64,000 nucleotides of DNA from Rhizobium sp. BK602. GTDB lineage: Bacteria; Pseudomonadota; Alphaproteobacteria; Rhizobiales; Rhizobiaceae. The position numbers and the translations under genes are program-made. The notes below the pieces were generated by a model. The model saw only the letters and a list, made by a program, of their open reading frames with translations, had not been told where the DNA came from and did no database searches. The stretch lies in contig NZ_JACIBC010000001.1 of NCBI RefSeq assembly GCF_014195095.1, forward strand, positions 248,001 to 312,000, in the 5' to 3' direction. Shown here piece by piece: positions 7,013-15,300 of this stretch (its first letter is position 1; each line of letters starts with the position of its first letter).

Positions 7013-7468
7013 TTAACGCTGTGTCTCTAACCAGTCCGCGTTCGTTTTGCCGTCAATCATTACGTAGAGACGGTCCGCTCTGGAGGTGTCTTCATTGTCA
7101 GTTGGATATTGACATCTGGAGGTGCCGCGAATTGGTGTGCCATAAGCGTTAGGAGCATCGTAAGTTATAAGAACCTCAAACATCAGAGGTTTTACCCGGC
7201 CTTGGTCAAAATCCTTCATCCTGGCTCCCTGGATGAGCGGCCCATATTCGTCTCCCGCCAAATAGCGTTTATAGTCGGCGCGGTTGAGAGGCTCGTTGGA
7301 TTCTTTGATTTCGACCCGCTTGTATCCTGCTGGCGCTAAAAGTCTCAGTTTCAAAACCTCTTCGCACACGGTCACCAATTTCGATTCAGAAGAGCTACAG
7401 CCGCCAATGGCTGGCAGCAAAAGAGCCACGCTGACCAATCTCCACAATCTAATCACGAAATCCCCCAT
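7013..7468 (-). CDS. Predicted lipoprotein of unknown function
   Basis: This encodes a 151-residue protein with a hydrophobic leader ending LLLPAIGGC, a lipobox with Cys near residue 24 followed by Ser residues, so it is probably lipidated and anchored in the envelope. The mature part contains KRVEIKESNEPLNRADYKRY and a C-terminal half with TYDAPNAYGTPIRGTSRCQYP; three further Cys are present. A GTG four codons downstream (7456) has a better ribosome-binding site (GGGGGA) and may be the true start; the leader stays intact either way. It lies between the two paralogous exported genes, all reversed relative to the phage. No known family is recognised. Confidence 0.6.
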   Translation of the reverse strand: MGDFVIRLWRLVSVALLLPAIGGCSSSESKLVTVCEEVLKLRLLAPAGYKRVEIKESNEPLNRADYKRYLAGDEYGPLIQGARMKDFDQGRVKPLMFEVLITYDAPNAYGTPIRGTSRCQYPTDNEDTSRADRLYVMIDGKTNADWLETQR

Positions 7469-7585
7469 TCAAAGCGCAGGGTTGTATTTCGCATGTTTTG
7501 AAAAGGTATGCCAGTGACAGATATTGCAAATTCTGCCGGCTTGATAGCCTTTGGCTATTGCACTTTTTAGGTGTCAATCAAAGTA

Positions 7586-7972
7586 TTAGCGATCACCACG
7601 AATGTCTAACATGGCATTAAGAGCAGCGTCGAGCTTGCGATCTCTGTCGCTAAGTGCGTCCGTACATTCTTTTTCTGTAACGCCAGGATTCTTATAGTCT
7701 CGATTTTTCTGCAGTAGCGTTTCCCAAGAGCCAATCGTTTCGCGCACCAAGCCAGCATCCGAGCTTAGTCTAGCCATTACCGCTTCGACCTTTTGGCGCA
7801 CCTTTAGGTAGGTATCAATGCCAGCGACATTCCGGCAAATATAGGCTGTGGTTAGGCTGGAGTAGGTGGCGTTGTTGACCTGAATCGCTAAATTATGGAT
7901 CTCTTCGCGATAATCCGCATGAGCGTTGCCGCTTATTACACATGCAAAAGTTGCTAAAATTATTCGGCGCAT
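7586..7972 (-). CDS. Exported protein of unknown function, paralogue of 6600-6995
   Basis: From ATG 7972, preceded by GAGGG at a suitable distance, the product is 128 residues. The open frame reaches nine codons further to a TTG without a ribosome-binding site. The N-terminus RRIILATFACVISGNAHA is a signal peptide with an AHA cleavage site. The mature part has TTAYICRNVAG near residue 53 and a TEKECTDAL segment near residue 105, aligning with the AYQCRDVLG and EGC segments of the 6600-6995 product. It is the first gene of the reversed three-gene exported/lipoprotein set. Codon use and AT content differ from the surrounding phage genes. Confidence 0.6.
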   Translation of the reverse strand: MRRIILATFACVISGNAHADYREEIHNLAIQVNNATYSSLTTAYICRNVAGIDTYLKVRQKVEAVMARLSSDAGLVRETIGSWETLLQKNRDYKNPGVTEKECTDALSDRDRKLDAALNAMLDIRGDR

Positions 7973-8172
7973 GATGCCCTCATAGGTTGATCTAGGCAAT
8001 CTTAGAGGGAAAAGGTCGTTCGCGCAAGAAACGCGATAATGCAGCTCTGAATTTTAAACGCTTACTTGTTTCTCTCGCATAGCGACCGCTGAAACAATGA
8101 CAAACAGCCGTTGTGCCGTTTGCTTTGGCCTGAAACGCTGCCTCTCACGTCTGATTCTCGAAAGGAGTACCG

Positions 8173-10551
8173 GTGCAAGATATTACAAAATTGGGAATTC
8201 AGATTTCGACCTCGGGTGTCGATGCTGCTACTACGAGCTTGGATGATTTCAGCTCAGCAGCGACGCGGACGCAAAAAGCAGCTGGCGCTACTTCCCGAGC
8301 GTTTGATGTCGTAAGTGCGCGGGCAAATATCACGAGTGGCGCTATCGGAAAGGCAAATGCGCAAGTTTTAAATCTCACTGACAGCTATGGTGCCGCCGCA
8401 AGTAATTCCGGTAAAGCAAAAAGCCTTTTAGTTGCTATGAATGCTGACGCGAGCGCAATCACATCATCTGTTCAATCAGTTGACAATAAAGCACAAAATG
8501 GTGGCACGACATCCGACAACCGAGGCGGAAGCACATTAACGCAAAGTCGAGCTGTGAACGCCATTGCTCAGCCAGGTTTTAAGTTTAGCGAGCCGCCGCA
8601 GATTGATTGGAAGGATGTTGGTCTGGGCGTGGCCGCTTTTCTGCTTATACAAGGAGGGGGGCGAATTAAGGATCTCAGGGGTGAGGCGGCAGCGGCAGTA
8701 GGAAATGGAGTGAATTATATCCGTCCTTCTGCAGTCAGAGAAAGGGCGGAAGGAAGCCTTGATGCTCAAGACGCGGACGCCCGGTATCTAGCAGACCATT
8801 TCGGTGATGAGATCCCAGCTGCAAAAGAATACGCGGCTCAAACCAAGCAGGCGAAAGACATTAGTGATCTTGTTACTAAAGTATCTGCTGTCTTGAAGGT
8901 AAATCGGGAATCAATTGTCGACACAATAAGAAATATCAATGCTGACAATGAGAATATGGCGGTAAGGCTTGATTATGCCGCCGTACATGCAGACTCCAAC
9001 CTACATGCCCTGGGAGTCGCTCGTGCGAAGTTTCAGACAAATGCCGATAATGGTAAACTGACGATAGAAGATATCCAGACGGTAGTTGATCTTGCCAAGA
9101 AAGCATATGCGGAAAGCGGTGATCAAGAACTTGGTCAAATGGCGTCGTCGTTGAGCGAAGCTCGTGGGCCGCTGATAAGGACGGTCAGTCTAATACAGAA
9201 TTACGGAGAACAAGCGCAGCGTGCTTATGAGAAGCGTCTTTCGGGCTTGCCTGAGACGGCGCAAGCGGCGGGCAAAGCAGTGACCACGCAGCAAACTTCT
9301 ATTGAAAACAACGCGGCGAAAACGCAGAGCGACCTTCAGAATTTGTCGACGGCGGCAGCATATGTGCCAGTCGGCAACGGCAAGGCGAAGTCTCTCGTGG
9401 ATGCCAGTTCGAATAAGGTCATACGGGCTCAGAAAGACGCGGTGGATGGTCTTACGAAGTCCTCACAAACTTACACCGAACAGACCAAACTTGGCAGCCA
9501 GGCCTCTACCCAATCCGCTGTCGCGACGGACAATGTGAAATCGAAGGTTGTCACGCTGAAGCAAAGTCAGGACGAGCTTCAGAAAAGCTGTGCAGTGCAG
9601 TTGGCGCAAATGCCGCAATTGACCAAGGCGGCCAACGACCAGGCTGATGCCTATCGGCGTGTTGCCGACGCGCAGGCGCTGCAGAAGCTCGCGGGCGATA
9701 TCCAGTTCCAGCAGGATCAAATGGGCCGCTCGACCGTCGACCAGACTGTTGCTTCGACACAGAAGCAATATGGTCTGCCGGTCGACATGAATTCGGCCTC
9801 TGCCAATATCATCCGCTACAATGAACAGCTGAAATATGCCCGCGAGCTTGCCGGCGATTTTGCCTCGACGCTGGTCAGCGGCTTGCGCAATGGCGAGGGC
9901 CTTTGGAAATCCTTGGGGAAGGCGGCGATTTCCGTGCTCACCAAGATTTCCGACCGGTTGCTGAACGATGTGCTCAACAGCCTGTTCAAGGTCAACAGCG
10001 CCGGTAGTGGGTTGTTTGGTGGCCTCTTCGGTGGAGGCGGGCTGGATCTCGGCATTTTGGCGCGGTCGCCGCAGGCGGCGAGCGTTATCGCGAGCGGCGC
10101 CAACGGCTTGTTCGCCGATGGCGGCTATACAGGCCCCGGCGGCAAGCACGAGCCGGCCGGCATCGTTCACGCCGGCGAGGTCGTCTGGAGCCAGAAGGAT
10201 ATCGCCCGGGCGGGCGGCGTCGGCATCGTTGAGGCGATGCGGCTTGGTCGGCGTGGTTATGCCGATGGCGGCGTGGTCGGCGAGGGCGGGCCGCAACTGG
10301 TGCGGGCGCCGGATGTTGCCGTTCCCGTCCGTCGCCTCAGGGCCGATAACCAGAACGATGCCTCCGGCTCCGCTTCCGGCGTGCATGTCACGGTCGGCGT
10401 TTCCGTCGATGAGGACGGCAATCTCAAGGCCTATGTGAAGAATGTCGCGCAATCGGAAGCGCAGAGTTCGACGCGGCAGGGGCTGAATGATTTCAATCAG
10501 CAGCTTCCCGATCGCGTCGCGCAGATCAACCGCAATCCCCGGAGGCGCTGA
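8173..10551 (+). CDS. Phage tail tape measure protein
   Basis: The 792-residue protein starts at GTG 8173 behind AAAGGAG. It sits where the tape measure is expected, after the chaperones. It is helical and Gln/Ala/Ser-rich over residues 1-600 and has a hydrophobic patch near residue 155 (GVAAFLLIQGGG). It ends with the typical glycine-rich region: LFGGLFGGGG near 620, then ADGGYTGPGGKHEPAGIVHA and AGEVVWSQKDIARAGGVG, then a beta-type end. It sets tail length and is ejected with the DNA. The first ~1.4 kb is clearly AT-richer than the last ~1 kb, with the change at about 9.24-9.6 kb, so the gene appears mosaic. The stop overlaps the next start (TGATG). Confidence 0.85.
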   Translation: MQDITKLGIQISTSGVDAATTSLDDFSSAATRTQKAAGATSRAFDVVSARANITSGAIGKANAQVLNLTDSYGAAASNSGKAKSLLVAMNADASAITSSVQSVDNKAQNGGTTSDNRGGSTLTQSRAVNAIAQPGFKFSEPPQIDWKDVGLGVAAFLLIQGGGRIKDLRGEAAAAVGNGVNYIRPSAVRERAEGSLDAQDADARYLADHFGDEIPAAKEYAAQTKQAKDISDLVTKVSAVLKVNRESIVDTIRNINADNENMAVRLDYAAVHADSNLHALGVARAKFQTNADNGKLTIEDIQTVVDLAKKAYAESGDQELGQMASSLSEARGPLIRTVSLIQNYGEQAQRAYEKRLSGLPETAQAAGKAVTTQQTSIENNAAKTQSDLQNLSTAAAYVPVGNGKAKSLVDASSNKVIRAQKDAVDGLTKSSQTYTEQTKLGSQASTQSAVATDNVKSKVVTLKQSQDELQKSCAVQLAQMPQLTKAANDQADAYRRVADAQALQKLAGDIQFQQDQMGRSTVDQTVASTQKQYGLPVDMNSASANIIRYNEQLKYARELAGDFASTLVSGLRNGEGLWKSLGKAAISVLTKISDRLLNDVLNSLFKVNSAGSGLFGGLFGGGGLDLGILARSPQAASVIASGANGLFADGGYTGPGGKHEPAGIVHAGEVVWSQKDIARAGGVGIVEAMRLGRRGYADGGVVGEGGPQLVRAPDVAVPVRRLRADNQNDASGSASGVHVTVGVSVDEDGNLKAYVKNVAQSEAQSSTRQGLNDFNQQLPDRVAQINRNPRRR

Positions 10552-11195
10552 TGGCCGTTTCCTATCCCTACAGCCTGCCGGCCTTTGCCGATCTCCTGAA
10601 GATCTCCAGCATCGTCTGGGACATTCAGCGCAATGACGAGCTTTCCGGCTCCGGCGATGGCCGGGTCTGGCAGGCGGAGCTGGCGCCGCCGCTCTGGACC
10701 GGCACGGTGACGCTCTCCGACATGTACAATGCGGAGGCGAAACAGATCGCCGCCCGCATCCGCAAACTACACGGCGCCCAGGAGGCGCTTTTTCTTTATG
10801 ATCCGCTGTCGAAATATCCACAGGCCGACCCCGACGGGACGAAGCTCGGGAGCGCGAGCGTCAGCATCGCCGCGCTCGGAGCCGACAACGCTTCGCTCAG
10901 CCTCACGGGCCTGCCGGCGGGGTATCGGCTGACTGTCGGCGACAAGATGCAGATCGGCTATGGCGGCCGCTATGCCTTTCTCGAAGTCTCGGAAACGGTG
11001 ACGGCATCGGGGGCGGGCACGACGCCGGTCTTCGGCGTCTTCCCGCATCTGCCGGCCGGCTTTGCCGCCGGTCTCGGCGTAATCCTGCTGCTGCCGGCCT
11101 GCAAATGCCTGGTCATGCCGGGCAGCCACAATCCCGGCACCGCGAGCGGCCCCATCACCTCCGGCGCCACCTTCAAGATCATCCAGAAGAAATAG
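10551..11195 (+). CDS. Phage distal tail-like protein
   Basis: This 214-residue protein starts at ATG 10551 overlapping the tape measure stop. It contains WDIQRNDELSGSGDGRVWQAELAPPLWTGTVTL, then an ARIRKLHGAQEALFLYDP segment, a central domain with LSLTGLPAGYRLTVGDKMQIGY, and ends in GATFKIIQKK. This order (N-terminal tube-like domain, loop domain, short C-terminal strand) fits proteins found just after the tape measure in alphaproteobacterial siphophages, probably the distal tail ring between tube and hub. The assignment is mainly from gene order; the sequence is conserved in style but I cannot name the exact family. Confidence 0.55.
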   Translation: MAVSYPYSLPAFADLLKISSIVWDIQRNDELSGSGDGRVWQAELAPPLWTGTVTLSDMYNAEAKQIAARIRKLHGAQEALFLYDPLSKYPQADPDGTKLGSASVSIAALGADNASLSLTGLPAGYRLTVGDKMQIGYGGRYAFLEVSETVTASGAGTTPVFGVFPHLPAGFAAGLGVILLLPACKCLVMPGSHNPGTASGPITSGATFKIIQKK

Positions 11196-11198
11196 ACG

Positions 11199-11822
11199 AT
11201 GAAGAACATCACCTCCGCCTTCCTCGCGGCGCTGACCGGCGCGCGCGACAAGGGGCTCGTGCCCCGCCGCTTCGTCTGGATCACCGGCAAAGATATCGCC
11301 TCCGGCGCACCGGCCTCGATCGGTCTGTGGACCGGCGATGACGATATCAATATCACCGTCACCTCTGGGGTGACCGGACTGCCGGAGGCAAGAGCCTATT
11401 ATGGCGGCCTCAATCTGCAGGTAAGCCCGATCCCGCGCACCGCCGACCTGACGATCCAGACTGTGACGATCACCATCGGCCAGATCGCGCCGGTGGCGCA
11501 GCAGCTTGTCCGCGGTTACGATCTGCGGCTGGCGCCGGTGGAGATCCACGACATGGCGTTCGATACCGCGACGCGTCAGCCGAGCGCGGCCCCCGAGATC
11601 GCCTTTCTCGGCATCGTCGACGGCGCGCCGATCAAGACGCCTTCGGTGGGACAGGACGGCGATGTCGAGATATCGGCGATTTCGGCGGCCATCGCCATGC
11701 TGGAGCGCACCAATCCGGCCAAATCCTCCTATGAAGGCCAGAAGCGTCGCAGCGGCGACGAGTTCGGCCTTTATTCCAGCACCGTCGCCAACTGGCAAAT
11801 TCCATGGGGGCAGAAGGGATGA
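11199..11822 (+). CDS. Phage tail hub-like protein (DUF2163-like)
   Basis: The 207-residue product begins MKNITSAFLAALTGARDKGL and has a beta-rich middle with RRFVWITGKDIASGAPASIGLWTGDDDI, followed by LVRGYDLRLAPVEIHDM and a C-terminal IAMLERTNPAKSSYEGQKRRSGDEFGLY. That C-terminal segment resembles DUF2163-type proteins, which form part of the tail hub before an NlpC/P60-like peptidase gene. The next gene here is such a peptidase-like protein, supporting the call. Its stop overlaps the next start (ATGA at 11819-11822), so the two are translationally coupled. Confidence 0.6.
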   Translation: MKNITSAFLAALTGARDKGLVPRRFVWITGKDIASGAPASIGLWTGDDDINITVTSGVTGLPEARAYYGGLNLQVSPIPRTADLTIQTVTITIGQIAPVAQQLVRGYDLRLAPVEIHDMAFDTATRQPSAAPEIAFLGIVDGAPIKTPSVGQDGDVEISAISAAIAMLERTNPAKSSYEGQKRRSGDEFGLYSSTVANWQIPWGQKG

Positions 11823-12244
11823 GCGAACTCGTCAGGGTCAAGAACTGGCGCGCCTGTTTCGTCGCCGAGATCGACCGGCTGAAGCGCACGCCCTTTGCCT
11901 GGGGCAGCCATGATTGCGGGCCGGGCCTTGCCGGCAATCTGGTGCTGGCCATCACCGGCGTCGATTGCGCCGACCAGTTTCGCGGCGAATATTCGACCGC
12001 CGCCGGCGCGCTGAAGACGATGAAGGCGGCCGGCTTCGACAATCTCGCCGATCTCGTCGCCACCATGCTGCCGGAGATCCACCCGAGCCAGGCCCATATC
12101 GGCGATATCGCCGCCATCCCGCACGACGGCCCCTTCGGCTATGCGCTCGGCGTCGTCAATGGCGAACGCATCTTCGTGTTGCGCGAAACCGGTCTCGGCA
12201 CGGTCGATCTGCTCGACGCCGCACGCGCCTTCAAGGTCGGTTGA
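11819..12244 (+). CDS. NlpC/P60-like phage tail cysteine peptidase (DUF6950 type)
   Basis: Starting from ATG 11819 (overlap ATGA with the previous stop) the protein has 141 residues. It has the TPFAWGSHDCGPGLAGNLV segment with the Cys that would be the nucleophile, then VDCADQFRGEYSTAAGALK, and a middle AHIGDIAAIPHDGPFGYALGVVNG that may carry the catalytic His. This resembles the DUF6950/NlpC-P60-like proteins that sit between hub and tip genes in gene-transfer-agent-like tails and may open peptidoglycan during DNA entry. The His assignment is uncertain. A 5-codon upstream extension has no ribosome-binding site. Confidence 0.65.
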   Translation: MSELVRVKNWRACFVAEIDRLKRTPFAWGSHDCGPGLAGNLVLAITGVDCADQFRGEYSTAAGALKTMKAAGFDNLADLVATMLPEIHPSQAHIGDIAAIPHDGPFGYALGVVNGERIFVLRETGLGTVDLLDAARAFKVG

Positions 12245-12349
12245 TACGGCGATACGCCGCCAAGCTCCATTATCCCAGGCCGGTGACATGTCGGCGCGGC
12301 CTCGACCGCGGCGACCCTTTCCCATGCGCCAATCGAGGTCGCCCGATCC

Positions 12350-15300
12350 ATGAAATATCTCATCCTGCTCCTGAACGTCCTCGGCTTCTGGCTGATGGCG
12401 GATGCCGCGCACGCCGAACCGATCAGCTTGGCGATCAGCGCGATTTCAGGCTTCCTCACCTCGATCGGCGCCATCGGCAAGCTGGTGCTGACCGTTGCCC
12501 TGAATGTCGGTCTGTCCCTGATTGAAAAGGCATTGGCAAAGAAGGAGCAGCCCCGGCAGGCTGGCACCAAGCTCGAGATCAGCATGGGCGACGATCACCC
12601 CATGTCCTTCGTCATGGGCAGTTATGCCACCGCCGGCCGGCGCAAATATGCCGGCACATGGGGCGAGGACGGCAAGACGCCGAATGCCTATTTCACCGAC
12701 GTCATCGAGATCGGCAGCCTGCCGAACCACGCCGGCGAGCGCGGTCTCACCAGCGTCTGGATCGACGATCAGGAAGTCGGCGTGCTCTGGGAGGAGCCGC
12801 ATCCGGACGGGCGCGGTTTCCCGGTGGCGCAGTATCGCGTCGGCAGCAAGGACTATCTCTGGATCAGGTTTCTGGATGGCACGCAATCGGCACCCGACGC
12901 CTTCCTGACCGCGAAGTTTGGCTCCGAGCCGGACCGGCCGTGGAAATCGACCATGATCGGCCTCGGCTGCCAGATCGTCATCCTCACCGCCCGGTACAAC
13001 ACCGATCTCTTCTCCGGCGTCCCCGCCGGCCTTTATCAACCGCACCCCGTGCGGCTCTACGATCTCCGCAAGGATTCGTCGGTCGGCGGCAGTGGCGTGC
13101 ACAGATGGACCGATCCGTCGACATGGGAGGCCTCCAGCAATCCAGCCGTCATGATCTACAATCTGGCGCGTGGCGTCTATTATGGATCGGAATGGGTTTA
13201 CGGCGGCCAGAACATAGCCGCCTTCTGTCTGCCGGCGGCAAGCTGGATGGCGGCGGCCAATGCCTGCGACGCTCCCGTAACGCTCGACGGCGGCGCCAGC
13301 GAGCCCGCCTTCCGTGCCGGCTACGACATCCAGTGCGACCAACAGCCGCTTGACGTGATCTCCGAGCTTCTCAAGGGCTGCAACGGCCGCATGGCCGAGG
13401 TCGGCGGCATCTTCAAGATGCTGGTCGGTGCGCCCGGCGGCGCCGTCTATTCCTTCTCCGATGACGATATCATCGTCACCGAAGAGCAGGATTACCAGCC
13501 CTTTCCGACGCTCTCCGATACCTATAACGCCATCGAGGCAACCTATCCCGAGCCCACTGAGAAATGGGCGACGAAGGATGCGCCCGGTCGCTATAATACC
13601 GATCTGGAGACGGAAGACGGCAACCGCCGCCTGCCGGCACAGATCGAGCTGCCGGCCGTGCCCTTCGCCAACCAGGTGCAGCGCGTCGGCCTGGCGATGA
13701 TCCAGGACTATCGCCGCTTCCGCGTGCACCAGATCTCGCTGCCGCCGGATGCCTATCCGCTGGAGCCCAACGATGTCGTCTCATGGTCTTCGGCACGCAA
13801 TGGCTATGCGGAAAAGAAGTTCCTCGTCGTCAAGGTCGAGCCGCAGCCGAATTTCCTTGTTGTCGTTACACTGAAGGAAGTCGATCCGGCAGACTACGAT
13901 TGGCATAGCGGTCTGCAGCTGCCGACCGCGACAGGATGGATCGGCCCGATCACGCCGCCGTCGCAGCCGATGACGGGTTGGGCTGTCGAGCCCGCGACGG
14001 TCAAGGATGCGGGAGGCATCGATCGTCGCCCGGCGATCAAGATCAGCTGCGCGGCGGACATGGACGACGTTGAGCGCGTCTGGGTGCAGGTTCGGCTGAA
14101 GGAGACCAGCGATGTCGTATTTGACAGCGACAGCACGCGCTACCAGTCGCCATTCTCGTGGATCATATCCGGCCAATGGATGCTTCCGGACACCGACTAT
14201 GAGGTGCGCGGGCGATATATTCCGAAGTCGACCCGCGCTACGGACTGGTCCACATGGCTGACGGTCAAGACGCCGAATATCCTGATATCGACGGCAGATG
14301 TCTTGGATAACTCCATCACGGCGAACAAGATCGCCGACGCGGCCGTGATCGCTTCCAAGATCATGGACGAGGCTGTCACCAACCTGAAGCTGGCCGACGC
14401 CGCTGTCTCGACGGCGAAGCTGCAGGTCTCGGCGGTGACGGCGGAGGTGCTGGCGAACAGCGCCGTGATTTCCTCCAAGCTGGCGGATGGTGCGGTGACG
14501 GCGGCAAAGCTTGCCGACGCTATGATCGAAGCGACTAAGTTCGCATCAACCATTAAGCCGGTCGAGATCGTCTCCGCGCTGCCGGCAACCGGCAATGTCG
14601 AGGGACGCACGGTCTATCTGACCACGGATGACAAGCTCTATCGCTACACCGGCAGCGCCTGGACGGCGGCTGTCGCTGCGGTCGATGTCAGCGGCACGTT
14701 AGTTTCCTCACAGATTGCCGATGGCGCGATTACCAACTCGAAGCTGGCGGCGCTGGCGATCGATGCAACCAAGTTCGCGTCCACCATCAAGCCAGTTGAG
14801 ATTGTCTCCACGCTACCGACCAGCGACAACGTCGAAGGCCGCACGGTCTATCTGACCACGGACGACAAGCTCTACCGCTACACCGGCAGCGCCTGGACGG
14901 CGGCAACGGCGGCGACCGACATTGCGGGGCAGATCGTCGGCACTCAGATTTCCGATGGTGCGATCTCGACGCCCAAGCTTGCGGCGGGTTCCGTCACCGC
15001 CAACGCGCTTGCGGCTGGAGCGGTCACCGCCGACAAGATTGCCGCCAACACGATCACGGCCGGCCAAATCGCTGCCGGCGCGATCGGCGCGACTCAGATC
15101 GCCGCTAACGCTGTCACGGCGAAGAGCCTTGTCCTGCAGGATTGGGAAAACCTCATTCCTGATAACCAGATGCAGTCTTCTGCATCGTGGCCAGTGTTGA
15201 CCAATAGTGTCGTAAATCCTGCGACATCTCAGGCTTTCACCTCAAAAGGTGCGATTGACTACGGCTATGTGAGCGGCAGCAGCTATGTGCAAATCCTGCA

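Noticed and set aside
12288..12353. 21-codon frame overlapping the tail-tip start as ATGA
   Set aside because: Very short, Arg/Pro-rich and without a good ribosome-binding site. It could couple translation, but the evidence is too weak to call a gene.
12446..13729. 427-codon reverse frame opposite the tail tip gene
   Set aside because: It lies fully inside a convincing tail-tip coding region and has no start signal or recognisable family; composition is that of antisense high-GC DNA.
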